Below, piece by piece: positions 8,296 to 18,000 of a stretch of 30,575 bases of DNA. Numbering within the stretch: position 1 is the stretch's first letter; each line of letters begins with the position of its first letter. The notes below the pieces were generated by a model. It made no database searches. It was not told the DNA's origin and saw only the letters and a program-made list of their open reading frames with translations. The position numbers and the translations under genes were made by a program. The stretch comes from an uncultured Muribaculaceae bacterium (GTDB lineage: Bacteria; Bacteroidota; Bacteroidia; Bacteroidales; Muribaculaceae), in assembly GCA_910584905.1 (NCBI GenBank), contig CAJUCQ010000059.1, forward strand, positions 1 to 30,575, read 5' to 3'.

Positions 8296-9279
8296 TCAAG
8301 GGTTGTAGTCGATTTTCTCAAGCACATCCGGCGCATTATAGAACTCCGGCGACAGCAGCGATGCAAGATCGGCCTCGGGATGCGCCTCAAGATAGCGCTT
8401 GACCATACGATATCCGAGGAAACGCCCGGCACGCCCCGGCGAGTAAATGCTCAGCACCGAAGTGACAGGCGCAGGCGACACGAGCCGCCGCCACGCAGTT
8501 TCGTCCGTGTCGTATAGCAGTTCGCGCGATATAAGCTCGCGCCACAGCTCCGCCTCGTGGTCCAGAACCCACTCATACTGCCGCTCCGAGTAGCCGAGAG
8601 CTTCGGCTTCGTCGACATTTTCCACAAGGGCCGTGCGCGCGCAGGCGAGCGCGCCTTCATAGAGCATGTGGCTGAGAGCGGTGCCGCCGTCAGAAGGCGC
8701 CTGATACGGCAACTGCGACCCGACGAGGGCCTCGGCTATGTCATAAGGCAACTGAGCGGGCGTCTTGACCACGCGCTCATACACCGGAAAGCGCTGATAG
8801 CCGGGATAATCGGGGGCGATATAATGGTTCAGGGCGATATACATCACGCTGTCGGAAAAGCCTATGGCTTCGCGCCGCCCGTAGACGACGGCGGCGTAGT
8901 CGCGTTCAGGCAGAGCTATGCCCTCAAGGCGCGCGGCGGCGAGGGCATAGCCCACATAGCTGTCGAGAGGCGGCCCGTCATGGCCGTAGATACTGTCGAC
9001 CGCGGGCGTGAACACGCGCACGGGGAGAGAATTGCTCCACATCGAGGCTCCGGCCGACAAATCGTCGGTCGGGAAATCGACAACGCGCAGAAAATCCTCC
9101 GCCAAGCGCGGATGAGCCATCACGGCGGCGCTGTCGCCGTCATAGAAATAGCGGTAAAGCGCCACGACTGACACCGAGTCAGGAGCATCAGGGCGCGGCC
9201 TGCCGCCCGGCTGAGTGCATGCCGCCGCAAAGCCCGACAAGACGACCGCTACGAGGAATTGTATAATACTTTTGTACAT
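8296..9279 (-). CDS. gldB: GldB-like lipoprotein
   Basis: A 327-residue lipoprotein with signal peptide and lipobox ending at Cys21 (LSGFAAAC). The body matches the GldB family as I recall it: LNHYIAPDYPGY, a central GGTALSHMLYEGALAC segment, and the C-terminal SPGRAGRFLGYRMVKRYLEAHP. GldB is required for gliding and T9SS-linked motility in Flavobacterium, but homologues occur in non-gliding Bacteroidetes, where the role is unclear. The ATG at 9279 is chosen over one at 9327 because the promoter (9298-9328) lies between them. The cysteine-less thioredoxin-fold gene is downstream. Family assignment rests on motif memory. Confidence 0.72.
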   Translation of the reverse strand: MYKSIIQFLVAVVLSGFAAACTQPGGRPRPDAPDSVSVVALYRYFYDGDSAAVMAHPRLAEDFLRVVDFPTDDLSAGASMWSNSLPVRVFTPAVDSIYGHDGPPLDSYVGYALAAARLEGIALPERDYAAVVYGRREAIGFSDSVMYIALNHYIAPDYPGYQRFPVYERVVKTPAQLPYDIAEALVGSQLPYQAPSDGGTALSHMLYEGALACARTALVENVDEAEALGYSERQYEWVLDHEAELWRELISRELLYDTDETAWRRLVSPAPVTSVLSIYSPGRAGRFLGYRMVKRYLEAHPEADLASLLSPEFYNAPDVLEKIDYNP

Positions 9280-9297
9280 AATTTCAGAATTTGAATA

Positions 9298-9328
9298 CAA
9301 AATTAGCGTATTTTGCGCGAATTTCAAA
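9298..9328 (-). promoter_or_regulatory. Promoter of the gldB-like operon
   Basis: On the minus strand: TTTG (9325-9328), 19 nt, TAATTTTG (9298-9305). This is a full match to the Bacteroidetes consensus, 18 nt upstream of the chosen ATG. Confidence 0.8.
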
Positions 9329-9485
9329 AATAACGCAAAAATCCTGCCGCCGATTTAAACCTTGACCGAGGTCGGGCGTCATAAGAATGTACACAAACGA
9401 AAGGCTACGCGCTGCCCGTAATTACTAAAATCACACTCTCTCCTCCAATTAATTCAATAATTCAACTCTCCAAACAAATAAAGTT

Positions 9486-9974
9486 ATGAAAAAGAAAATC
9501 TTCGCCATCGCCATGATGGCCCTTGCCACCGCCGGAACGAGCACCGTATTCGCCGCCCGCGCCGATGAAAAGAACGACAAGTGCCGCAAGGCCTGCGCCC
9601 GCACCGAATGCACCGCCAAGACGGCCAAAGACAGCTGTTGCGCCAAGCACCCCTCGCCCTTCGACGGCCTCAATCTCACGGCCGAACAGCAGACCAAGAT
9701 AAAGGCGCTCAAAAACGACTGCAAAGCCGCAAAGGAGGCCAAGAAGGCCGAGAGCGAAAAAATCATCAGCGAGATGAAGAGCCGCAAGGAAGACAGCCGC
9801 CGCGAGTATCTCGCCAAAATCAAGGAAATCCTCACGCCCGAACAGTACGTGCAATTCCTTGAGAACGCGTTCACCGAAAAAAATTCGCGTCCCGATATCC
9901 GCAAGGGCCGCGGCAACCACCGCGAATTCCACTTACACAAGGGCGAGGCCCGCGCCTGCGGCGAGCGCAAATAA
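9486..9974 (+). CDS. Spy/CpxP-like periplasmic protein
   Basis: A 162-residue protein with a signal peptide (cleavage near FAARA, about residue 24), a cysteine-rich N-terminal stretch (six Cys between about 33 and 53), then a long charged helical region containing LTAEQQTKIKAL and ILTPEQYVQFLEN. These two LTxEQ-type motifs characterise the Spy/CpxP family of periplasmic chaperone-like stress proteins and their Bacteroidales relatives. The basic, His-rich C-terminal tail is unusual and, with the cysteines, might bind metal; that is inference. It is monocistronic. Confidence 0.75.
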   Translation: MKKKIFAIAMMALATAGTSTVFAARADEKNDKCRKACARTECTAKTAKDSCCAKHPSPFDGLNLTAEQQTKIKALKNDCKAAKEAKKAESEKIISEMKSRKEDSRREYLAKIKEILTPEQYVQFLENAFTEKNSRPDIRKGRGNHREFHLHKGEARACGERK

Positions 9975-10027
9975 CCACATCCGCCACTCCGGCGCCACAA
10001 GATACAATGCGCGATTGTCAAGCACCC

Positions 10028-10044
10028 CTCCGAAATCTTCGGAG
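10028..10044. terminator. Perfect 7-bp hairpin between convergent genes
   Basis: CTCCGAA (10028-10034) pairs with TTCGGAG (10038-10044) around ATC. It lies between the convergent Spy-like and lysozyme genes and could act in either direction, although neither side has a strong T-run. Confidence 0.45.
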
Positions 10045-10062
10045 AGCCTGCGGCAATCGCGG

Positions 10063-10827
10063 TTATCTTTTCATCCCCAGCTCGACTTCTTTATCGGCGT
10101 TTATTTTCTTCCACAGGCGATAGTCAAGAATATCGCCATTGAATGTGTTGAGGTCGACCCATCCTTTCACACCGGGCACGCGGCCCTTGTGGCTGTGTTG
10201 CCATATCTTCCACTCCACGGCCGCCCCGACGGGAGGGTCGGTGAACGAACAAATCCATATATCGGCGTCGGTGATGCGATGGCGCACAAAGCGCGAATAT
10301 CCGTTCTTGTTGGTGTATATGAGCGATTGGATGCCTGCTGCCGACAGCCTTGCGCGCATGGCCTCCAGACGCTCGGCAATCATCTCCGTGGGCACCTGCG
10401 CCGGGTTTCCCCACTCCTCGACGTCGATGGCCACGGGGAGGTCGATTAGGCGCCCGTTGAGCGTGGCGATAAGATTTGCGGCCTGCGCGGCGCCCTCGGT
10501 GTCGAAGCGAAAAAAATGGTAAGGCCCCACGTCAAGGCCCGCCGCACGCGCCGCGTCGAAATTGCGCGTGAAGGCCGAGTCGCGGAAATCCGCGCCTTCC
10601 GTAGCCTTGAGATATACAAAGGTCACACCGCCCTCGCCGCTGACTTTGTCGAAGTCAATTATGCCGTTATGCGCCGAGAGGTCAAGCCCTGTGATGGGAT
10701 AGCGGCCGCGGTCGATTTCGACGTGAGGCTCGTGCGGCCTCAACGCTCGCCACGCCAGCACCCCGCCGATGGCGAGGGCCGTAAAGGCGATAATGGCGTA
10801 TGCGCATGTGCGGGCTGGATTATACAT
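10063..10827 (-). CDS. GH25 family lysozyme (muramidase), membrane-anchored
   Basis: The protein (254 aa from the ATG at 10827) carries an N-terminal hydrophobic helix (about residues 9-27) and a GH25 domain. The family signatures are in order: GLDLSAHNG near the start of the domain, YLKATEG, GPYHFFRF, PVAIDVEEWG with the paired acidic catalytic residues, and IWQHSHKG..PGVKGWVDLNTFNG at the end. GH25 enzymes hydrolyse the beta-1,4 bond between N-acetylmuramic acid and N-acetylglucosamine. No prophage genes adjoin it, so this is a cellular envelope enzyme rather than an endolysin. An in-frame GTG at 10845 is an alternative start. Confidence 0.9.
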   Translation of the reverse strand: MYNPARTCAYAIIAFTALAIGGVLAWRALRPHEPHVEIDRGRYPITGLDLSAHNGIIDFDKVSGEGGVTFVYLKATEGADFRDSAFTRNFDAARAAGLDVGPYHFFRFDTEGAAQAANLIATLNGRLIDLPVAIDVEEWGNPAQVPTEMIAERLEAMRARLSAAGIQSLIYTNKNGYSRFVRHRITDADIWICSFTDPPVGAAVEWKIWQHSHKGRVPGVKGWVDLNTFNGDILDYRLWKKINADKEVELGMKR

Positions 10828-10873
10828 AGAAAACGGCGGGCTCACTCATCGTTTAACAGAAATACCCCCGCCG

Positions 10874-10902
10874 CAAAGGTACGCATTATTTGTGAGACTC
10901 AA
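10874..10902 (-). promoter_or_regulatory. Promoter of the GH25 gene
   Basis: On the minus strand: TTG (10900-10902), 18 nt, TACCTTTG (10874-10881). The -33 box overlaps the stop codon of the upstream PCMD gene, so the lysozyme gene has its own promoter. Confidence 0.6.
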
Positions 10903-11867
10903 TACACAAATCCCACATTATCGACCCAGAAAGTCATGTCGGGCGTTGCGGTGTAAGGTTCGCCAGAGCCGCTGCTCATCATCAGGATTACGTGGGTCGG
11001 CGTGGCCGAGGCGTCGTCCCATCCCACTTCCTTCACCGGCACCATCTGCCCGCGGGAGTTGCGCGCGTAGTAGCTCTTGGCCTCAGGGATGAGTCCCATG
11101 AAGGGCTTGTAGCCGGGAGTCGAGGTGATGTCGCCGTAGTTGATTTTCAGGATGTGGTTATTGACCCAGCCCGACGTCGACCTCCCGAGGAGTTCGCGCC
11201 CGGTCCCCACTCTTTTTGCGAAGATATTGCCGTCGGCATCCTCCCAGCGCCTCTGCAGAAGCACGAGCACCTCGGCTTTGTCCGTTCCGGCCAGTTGCTT
11301 TTTCGCTCCGAACCCCGAGGAGTAGACGCGCCCTGCGCCGGAAGGCACAACGAGGCGATAGTCATAGCGCAACGCCGCGGGCCGTTTTGTAAAAGGAATG
11401 CCCATCTCCATCTTCGAATACGGATTTTTGGTGTTTTTTATCGGTTCGAGCATCTTCCCGAGGAAAATCGAACCGGCCACCATGACGTCGACGTTTATCA
11501 CGCCCGCGGCCTTGCACGTTTCCATGTGGCTTGTGAGTTTGGCGCAACGGTTTCCGGCCGAGCGCTCGTCGGGGTAGACAGCATTAGACGTCTTTGTCAC
11601 CCCCATGACCTTGGCCATCACATTCGAAGTGGCCCACGGCGAGCCTCCGCTGTTGGTATAAGGGCGGTCGCCGGGAATCGTGGCATTGGGGCCGATTTCA
11701 TATACATTTTTGGTCTTGCCTCCGATTATGGCCGACTCCTTTATCGGACGCGTGACCCAGTTTTCAAAGTCGCCGTATTTTATCATCTCGACCGTCCGGG
11801 CCTCAACCGGCCCCGACACGGCGACAACAGCGCCGAGAGATATTAAGGAAATGAGGTGCTTAGTCAT
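10899..11867 (-). CDS. PCMD-domain exported protein
   Basis: A 322-residue secreted protein with a signal peptide ending near SGPVEA (residue 23). The segment SPWATSN..., NAVYPDERSAGNRCAKL, AGSIFLGKM and GIPFTKRPAALRYDYR is typical of the Bacteroidetes PCMD family (putative carbohydrate metabolism domain), followed by a jelly-roll-like C-terminus ending FWVDNVGFVY. The biochemical role of PCMD proteins is unproven; they often accompany polysaccharide-utilisation or surface proteins, but no SusC/D pair is present here. The 290 bp upstream of its start hold no recognisable gene. Confidence 0.75.
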   Translation of the reverse strand: MTKHLISLISLGAVVAVSGPVEARTVEMIKYGDFENWVTRPIKESAIIGGKTKNVYEIGPNATIPGDRPYTNSGGSPWATSNVMAKVMGVTKTSNAVYPDERSAGNRCAKLTSHMETCKAAGVINVDVMVAGSIFLGKMLEPIKNTKNPYSKMEMGIPFTKRPAALRYDYRLVVPSGAGRVYSSGFGAKKQLAGTDKAEVLVLLQRRWEDADGNIFAKRVGTGRELLGRSTSGWVNNHILKINYGDITSTPGYKPFMGLIPEAKSYYARNSRGQMVPVKEVGWDDASATPTHVILMMSSGSGEPYTATPDMTFWVDNVGFVY

Positions 11868-12158
11868 AAGATAAACAGTTGGCGTGTGTTTGAATTCTAC
11901 GTCCTTTCGGACGCTGTGTATTATGCTTCAACGTGCTAACTCTGCGGCGCGAAGTTAAAAATAAAACGGAAGCTGGAAAAGCATTGTTCGCCAATCTCCG
12001 ACGTTTTAACCAACATTGAGGGCAAAGCGGCAATTTTCAGCCGCACTCCTTGCATTCATAAATCATTTAAGGTTTATTTAATTAAAAAACATCATCCTTT
12101 TCACACCCATGTCAAGATTTAAAAAGAACAATTTGGAAAAATAAGATTTATTTCATAA

Positions 12159-12293
12159 TTTGCGCCCGATGGAAAAGGCGCCGACGCCCCCGTCGAATAC
12201 TTCAATCTTCAGGGCATCCGCGTAGCCGAACCCAAAGCCGGCATCTACATCCGCCGTCAGGGCCGCAGCGCCTCCAAGGTGTATATCCGCTGA
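12159..12293 (+). pseudogene. Orphan C-terminal tail of a secreted Bacteroidales protein
   Basis: An open frame from 12159 to the TGA at 12291-12293 encodes about 44 residues containing APVEYFNLQGIRV and AGIYIRRQG, ending SKVYIR. This is the hallmark tail at the extreme C-terminus of many large secreted Muribaculaceae-type proteins and resembles the T9SS C-terminal sorting domain pattern (GxYI...G..xKxxI). The frame is blocked upstream by TAA at 12156-12158, so nothing precedes it. It reads as the 3' remnant of a deleted gene. A promoter-like TTTG-N20-TAATTTG lies just upstream (about 12133-12163) and a strong terminator just downstream. Confidence 0.65.
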
Positions 12294-12313
12294 TCCCTCA
12301 TCCCCTATCAAAG

Positions 12314-12347
12314 CAAGAGCCTGTGTCGAAATCGACACAGGCTCTTG
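12314..12347. terminator. Strong bidirectional terminator
   Basis: A perfect 16-bp inverted repeat (CAAGAGCCTGTGTCGA and its complement) with a 2-nt loop, followed by TTTATTA on the plus strand. It separates the orphan tail (plus) from the end of the TPM gene (minus). The rest of 11868-12370 shows no gene except the tail. Confidence 0.85.
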
Positions 12348-12370
12348 TTTATTACCGGGAGGCTATATGT

Positions 12371-13639
12371 TTACCAACCGCCGGAAGCACCGCCTCCGCC
12401 GGTCATGCCACCGCCGAATCCGCCTCCGCCAAAGCCGCCTCCACCGCCGAATCCGCGGCCTCCGCCGCCTCCCGCTATCACTATGGGAGCGAGTTTGGCG
12501 ATATTGTAGGTGCGCTTGGTGATGTGGCCGCAGTGGAGGCAACGGTAGCTCCGTTCGCCGAGGCCTTCGCGGCCCGTGGTGGGCTGACGCAACACGTGGT
12601 TGCCCTCGTAGCGGGCCGTGCGTGCGCGGCAGGCCTCGCATTCGATGAAGGGTGCGCTTTTATTGACGTATGGGAGGATTTCGTCGTAACCGCAGGAGGG
12701 ACAGTGCCACACGTCGTAGTCGACGCTCTGCATGCGCTCTTCGGCGTCCTGCGCGGGAGTGAGGAAGTCGTTGTCGTGGACCTCGTCTATTTTCACCATC
12801 GAAGCCGAGCAATTGGGGCAACGGCGCTTGCGGTCGCGCCACCTGCGCAACAGCCCCACGAGGGGCACTGCCGCCACAAGAGGCAGGCCGAGGCCGAGAA
12901 ACGACATGGCAAGATAGGGCGTGCGCAGGCGTTCGAGAGCGTTGTACTTCTCATAGTCGCTTTTTCCGCGGAGGCCGACAAGCATGACGATAAAGACGAC
13001 GAGCATGACTGCGGTCATGAGGACGGCAAAATAAAGATAGATGTTGAAGAGCGGCAAGGAGTCGTCATCGGGCCTGCGTCCGGGACGATTGTCGGCTTGC
13101 GCCGAATGAATTTCGGCAATGTTGTCGGGGGCGGTGAGCACGTCGGCGATGGCTGAAAAGGCCGCGACCACGCCTTTGTCATACTGTCCGGCCTTGAAAA
13201 GCGGGAAAGCCTTCCGGCGCAGAATCCGACTGCATACGGCGTCGGGAAGCACGCCTTCAAGGCCGTAGCCGGTGCGGATTGCGGCGCGGCGGTCGTCGCG
13301 GGCCACGACGAAAAGCAGGCCGTTGTCCTTGTCGCTTTTTCCGAGGCCGAGCAATCCGAAAAGTTCCGTTGCAAATTCGTCGATATCCTCGCCGCCCGTG
13401 GAGCCTATCACGGCCACGTATGGCTCGGCCGAAGACGCCAAGCGGATTTGGCGCGCCATTTCGTTGATGCGCCCGACGGCTGCCGGGCCGAGAAGGCCGT
13501 CGGGGTCAGCGACGTAGGCGTTGGAGTCGGCGAGCTGCACGTTGGGCACGTCGGCCGGGGCGTAGTCGCGGGCGGCGGCTTCGCCGACGCCGAGCATGAG
13601 GATTATTGCTGAGAGTATAAGTGCTGTTCTTTTTATCAT
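12371..13639 (-). CDS. TPM-domain membrane protein (YgcG-like) with zinc ribbons
   Basis: A 422-residue protein with a signal peptide (cleavage near EAAARD, residue 23), then a TPM domain (about 40-170: NAYVADPDGLLG, DNGLLFVVARDDRRAAIRTGYGLEGVLPD), two transmembrane helices (about 200-222 and 245-268), two CxxC zinc-ribbon units (CPNC...CPSC and CEAC...CLHC, about 275-375), and a glycine-rich tail. TPM/YgcG proteins are envelope proteins of poorly defined function; in other members the Gly-rich tail follows the membrane helix. The cysteine clusters between helix and tail add a probable cytoplasmic metal-binding part. Its ATG overlaps the dGTPase stop (ATGA). Confidence 0.8.
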   Translation of the reverse strand: MIKRTALILSAIILMLGVGEAAARDYAPADVPNVQLADSNAYVADPDGLLGPAAVGRINEMARQIRLASSAEPYVAVIGSTGGEDIDEFATELFGLLGLGKSDKDNGLLFVVARDDRRAAIRTGYGLEGVLPDAVCSRILRRKAFPLFKAGQYDKGVVAAFSAIADVLTAPDNIAEIHSAQADNRPGRRPDDDSLPLFNIYLYFAVLMTAVMLVVFIVMLVGLRGKSDYEKYNALERLRTPYLAMSFLGLGLPLVAAVPLVGLLRRWRDRKRRCPNCSASMVKIDEVHDNDFLTPAQDAEERMQSVDYDVWHCPSCGYDEILPYVNKSAPFIECEACRARTARYEGNHVLRQPTTGREGLGERSYRCLHCGHITKRTYNIAKLAPIVIAGGGGGRGFGGGGGFGGGGFGGGMTGGGGASGGW

Positions 13640-14985
13640 ACGGCAGGGAGTGAGAGTCCTTTAAGTTTTCTGTACAGGTCGAGGGCATAGACGTCAGTCA
13701 TGGCCGAAACGTGGTCGAGGACAGCCTGAATCTTGCCCGTGAGCGAATCGGAGCAGACGTCGTATTGCTTCGGCACTTTGGCGAGGAGGAGCCCCGAATA
13801 GTAAAGGCCGGGGTTTGTGACGGCTTCGATGAGCTTTTCGAGGAGGAAGGTGATGATGCGGTTGCCGGCGAGTTCGACGTCGACGACTTCGGCGGCGCGG
13901 TAGAGGCGGTCCCACGACAGGCGCGTGCAAGCCTCGTAGCTCCGGCGCTCAAGGTCGGGGATGTGTTCGAGCAGCGAGCCGGAGAACGAGCCGTCGAGGA
14001 TTTCGTCCTCATGGTCGAGGAAAGCCTGCGAGCAGCGCTCGACGAGAATCCCCACGACGCACGAGCGGAGGTATGCCACTTTCTCGTTGGGGTCGTCGAC
14101 GGCCTCCATGACCTGCGCCATTTTCCGGCGGCGGTCGTCGGGGAAGAAGGCCATGAACGAGTCGATGACTTCGGCGGTCGAGAGGATGCGCAGTTTGTGG
14201 GCGTCCTCGATGTCCATGACCTCATAGCAGATGTCGTCGGCGGCCTCGACGATATACACGAGCGGATGGCGGGCGAAGCGCAGGGGCTCGCCCTCGGCCG
14301 AGAGGCGCTTGATGCCAAGCTCGGAAGCCACGCGCAGATAAGTGTCGCGCTCGCTGACGAAGAAGCCGAACTTGCCTTTTTCGCCGGCGAGGGCGCTCTC
14401 GTAGGGGTATTTCACGATTGAGGCAAGGGTCGAGTATGTCATGGCGAATCCGCCTTCGCGTCGGCCGTTGAAGCGGTGGGTAAGCACTCGCAGGGCGTTG
14501 GCGTTTCCTTCAAAGTTGATGAAGTCCGACCACACTTCGGGCGGCAGCTCGTTGCGGAGGAAGCGGCCCGCGCCCTCGCTGAAGAAGTGGCTTATGGCTT
14601 TCTCGCCGCTGTGGCCGAAGGGCGGGTTACCGAGGTCGTGGGCGAGACACGCCGCCGCGGCGATGTCGCCGATATGGTCGAAGTGCTCGACGCCCTCGGG
14701 GGCGTCGGCGTATCTGCCGCGCAGCCCGACGGCCACCTGCTCGGCTATGCTCTTGCCGACGCAGGCCACCTCCATCGAATGCGTGAGGCGGTTGTGGACA
14801 AAGATACTGCCCGGGAGAGGGAATACCTGCGTCTTGTTCTGCAGGCGCCGGAACGGCGACGAGAAGACGAGGCGGTCGTAATCGCGCCTGAAGTCGGTGC
14901 GCGTGAGGTTTTTCTTCGGGTCGTGGTAGTTCTCAAGCCCGAATCGTTTGTCGTTTATAAGGCGATGCCAATGCATTTTGTCCAT
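13636..14985 (-). CDS. dgt: Deoxyguanosinetriphosphate triphosphohydrolase-like protein
   Basis: A 449-residue HD-domain dNTPase converting dNTPs (classically dGTP) to nucleoside plus triphosphate. The N-terminus has the Dgt signature (TDFRRDYDRLVFSSPFRRLQ.KTQVFPL), then the HD metal site: H69 in NRLTHSMEVA, H116-D117 in AACLAHDLGNPPFGHSGE, and a later Asp in ADDICYEVMDIEDAH. The ATG at 14985 fits the family start and the promoter; ATG 14976 is equally possible and would give a longer leader. An upstream extension to 15090 lies before the promoter and is rejected. It is the first gene of a two-gene operon with the TPM protein. Confidence 0.92.
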   Translation of the reverse strand: MDKMHWHRLINDKRFGLENYHDPKKNLTRTDFRRDYDRLVFSSPFRRLQNKTQVFPLPGSIFVHNRLTHSMEVACVGKSIAEQVAVGLRGRYADAPEGVEHFDHIGDIAAAACLAHDLGNPPFGHSGEKAISHFFSEGAGRFLRNELPPEVWSDFINFEGNANALRVLTHRFNGRREGGFAMTYSTLASIVKYPYESALAGEKGKFGFFVSERDTYLRVASELGIKRLSAEGEPLRFARHPLVYIVEAADDICYEVMDIEDAHKLRILSTAEVIDSFMAFFPDDRRRKMAQVMEAVDDPNEKVAYLRSCVVGILVERCSQAFLDHEDEILDGSFSGSLLEHIPDLERRSYEACTRLSWDRLYRAAEVVDVELAGNRIITFLLEKLIEAVTNPGLYYSGLLLAKVPKQYDVCSDSLTGKIQAVLDHVSAMTDVYALDLYRKLKGLSLPAV

Positions 14986-14993
14986 AGCAGTTA

Positions 14994-15023
14994 CAAAAGT
15001 ACTAAAAAAACGGATATGCACAA
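14994..15023 (-). promoter_or_regulatory. Promoter of the dgt operon
   Basis: On the minus strand: TTG (15021-15023), 19 nt, TACTTTTG (14994-15001), 8 nt upstream of the ATG at 14985. It implies a very short leader or use of the ATG at 14976. Confidence 0.75.
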
Positions 15024-15070
15024 TAACGGGGGTGGAATATACGTTATTTAAAACAGCGAAAACTACTGTC

Positions 15071-18000
15071 ATGCACATTCCCACACACAAGATACTTGTT
15101 TCAGCACTTCTTTCGGCGCTGATGACGCTCGCATTCGGCGTGCCGTCGGCAGGCGCTTTCGAGCCGACAGCCTACACCGAGCGCTCGCTCCTTGCCGGCG
15201 ACCGCCCCGTGGTGCGGGCCGGAGTCAACTCCGAGGGGCTTTATCTCATCACTAACGAGCGCCTGAAGGCCCTCGGGTTCAATGACCCGTCGAAGGTGCG
15301 GGTCTACGGCTACGGCGGCCGCCGCATCGCCGACGTGCTCAGTCAGGACACTTACACGGACGACCTTCCGGAAGTCTACTCCGAATATGTCGAAGGCCGC
15401 GGCGTGGTGTTCTACGCCACCGGCACGGGCGAATGGACCTTGCGTCAGGACGAATACTGGCACTACGAACAAAACCCTTACACCACGCGGAGCTACTATT
15501 TCATCAGCGAATCCGACTCTCCGCGCAGGGAAGCCGAGACGATAGGCTCGTCCAATCCGGGCAACAATGCGGCCACCACCTTCATGGAGCGTCTCCACCA
15601 CGAGCAGGAGCTCGTCTCGCCAGGCGAGGCCGGAGCGCTTCTGGTGGGCGAGAACTTCCGCAACACGACGAACCGCACATTCGAATTCGAGCTGACGGAC
15701 GCCGCCCCTGACAGCGACGACAACCCCGGCGGACGGCTGGAGTGCTCGTTCGTGGCCAACACCGTCAACACCGGTCCGCGCCTCCGCTTCAGCATCAACG
15801 GCACCACCCTCGAAAGCAACAGCTCCGACGCCCTGCCTACCACGATGTCGAGCCAGCACTATCACGGCTCCGAGGCTTTGGCGCGCCACACCTTCCGCCT
15901 GCCCGACTCACGCAAGCTCTCTGCCGGCGTGCAGCTGACCTCAGCAAGCGGCCTGCGCCTCGCCAACCTCAACTATCTCAGCATCTCATATCGCCGCAAG
16001 CTCACCCTTCCGCGCTCGGGCAGTCTGTGCTTTCGGGCACAGGGCACCGGGGCGATACTCGCCGACGCGCCTGAAACGACCCGCGTCTGGGACGTGACCG
16101 ACCCGTCCGGGATAATGGTGCTCGCCGCAGGCATCGGCTCAGGAGGCCTGCAGTGGTCCACGCCCTACAACGGGCTGCGCGAATATGCGGCATGGAGGCC
16201 CGACGCCACCCTCCCCGAGCCCGCCGAATTCCGCAGCGTGGCGGCTCAGAACCTTCACGCGCCGCGGGAAATCTACCCTCAGATGGTGATTATAGCTCCG
16301 GCCGCTTACCGCAGTGCCTCCGAGCGTCTGGCCGCCCTCCACGCCGAGGACGGCCTCACCGTCGAAATCGTCGAACCCGAGCAAATCTACAACGAATTTT
16401 CGTCGGGCGCTCCCGACCCGTCGGGCATACGCCGCTATCTCAAGATGCTCTACGACCGCTCGCTCGCGGCCTCGCCGGAGTCGCCGCTGCAGTATGCGCT
16501 GCTGTTCACCCGCCCCACCTTCGACCCGCGGCATCTCACCAATTTCATGGCCAACGCCGGATACCCGACTATCCCCTCGTGGATGCCCCGCGACGTGAGG
16601 GCCTCGCTCTCGGACACCGAAGGCTTCACCACCGACGACTTCATAGCCATGCTCGAAGACGGGAGCGGCGGCCGCCTCGGCTACGACCACCTGAGCATAG
16701 CCGTCGGGCGCGTGCCCGTGACGAGCGCGGTGCAGGCGGCGTCGGTTGTCGACAAATTCACCGAGTACAAAAAACGAGGCCGCACCGGCCTCTGGCGCCA
16801 CCGCTACCTCTTCACCGCCGACGACGAAGACAACGGCATCCACCTCCAGCAGACCGAGAGCCAGCTCAAAGGTATCACCTCGACAGCGGGCAACCAGCAC
16901 TTCCTCCGCAAAATCTATCTCGACTCATACGAGCGCTCCGGCAAGCAATATCCCGCCGCGCGCGAAGACCTCTTCCGCTATCTTGAGGAAGGCGTCGTGT
17001 GGTGGAACTTCATCGGCCACGCCAACACGACGTCGTGGACCGGCAACGGCCTGCTCACCTTCACGGACATGAACAACATGTATCTGCGCCACTGGCCCTT
17101 CCTCTACACGGCGACATGCGACTTCCTGCGCTGGGACTCCAACACCACCAGCGGCGGCGAATACATCTTCATGGAACGCTACGGCGGCGGCATCGGCGCC
17201 GTGAGCGCGGTGCGCCCGGTGTATATTTCCGACAACGGGATGCTGTCCGAGGCTATGGGCCGCGCCCTTGCGGCCCGTGACCACGAAGGCCGCTTCCTCA
17301 CGCCGGGCGAAATCTACCGCCGCGCCAAAAACGACATCCGCAACTCGCGCGGCGACAAGGTCGAAAGCTCCAACCGCCTGCGCTACGTGTTCATGGGCGA
17401 CCCGGCCCTGCACCTGGCCATCCCCGACAACGTCATCACCATCGACCTCCCGGCCGACGGCAGCGACATCGTGCTCGGCACCGGGGGCACCTACGAACTG
17501 AGCGGACGCATCACCGACCCCGTCACGGGCGAGACGCTCAGCGACTTCAACGGCACGCTGTCGGCCGAGCTATACGACGCCGAACGCTCCGTGACGACCT
17601 ACGGCTGGGGCGAAGGCAAAGAAATGGTCTACGACGACTACGGCTCGATACTCGTGAGCACGGCGGCGACAGTCGAAAACGGCGTGTTCACCCTGCGGAT
17701 AGCCATGCCCGAGGCCTCGGCCCAGAACTACCGCCCCGCGGCTCTCTCGCTCTATGCGTCGAGCACGCCGCAGGCCGCAGGCGAGGTGCGCACGCAGGCC
17801 GCAGGCCTCTTCCGCGAGCTCTATGTCTACGGCGAAGCCCCGACTGCCGAGGCCGACACCGAGGCCCCGAAAATCGACCTCCTCGCCCTCAACCACCACA
17901 GCTTCCAGAACGGCTCGATAGTCAACCCGTCGCCCGCCATCATCGCCGAAATCAGCGACAACGTAGGCATCAACACCTCCACCACGGGCATAGGCCGCCA

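Noticed and set aside
10063..10827. GH25 lysozyme as a phage endolysin
   Set aside because: It has an N-terminal membrane anchor and its own Bacteroidetes promoter, and no phage genes adjoin it.
12323..13156. 277-residue rightward frame rich in Ala and His
   Set aside because: Antisense to the TPM gene and starts inside a terminator hairpin.
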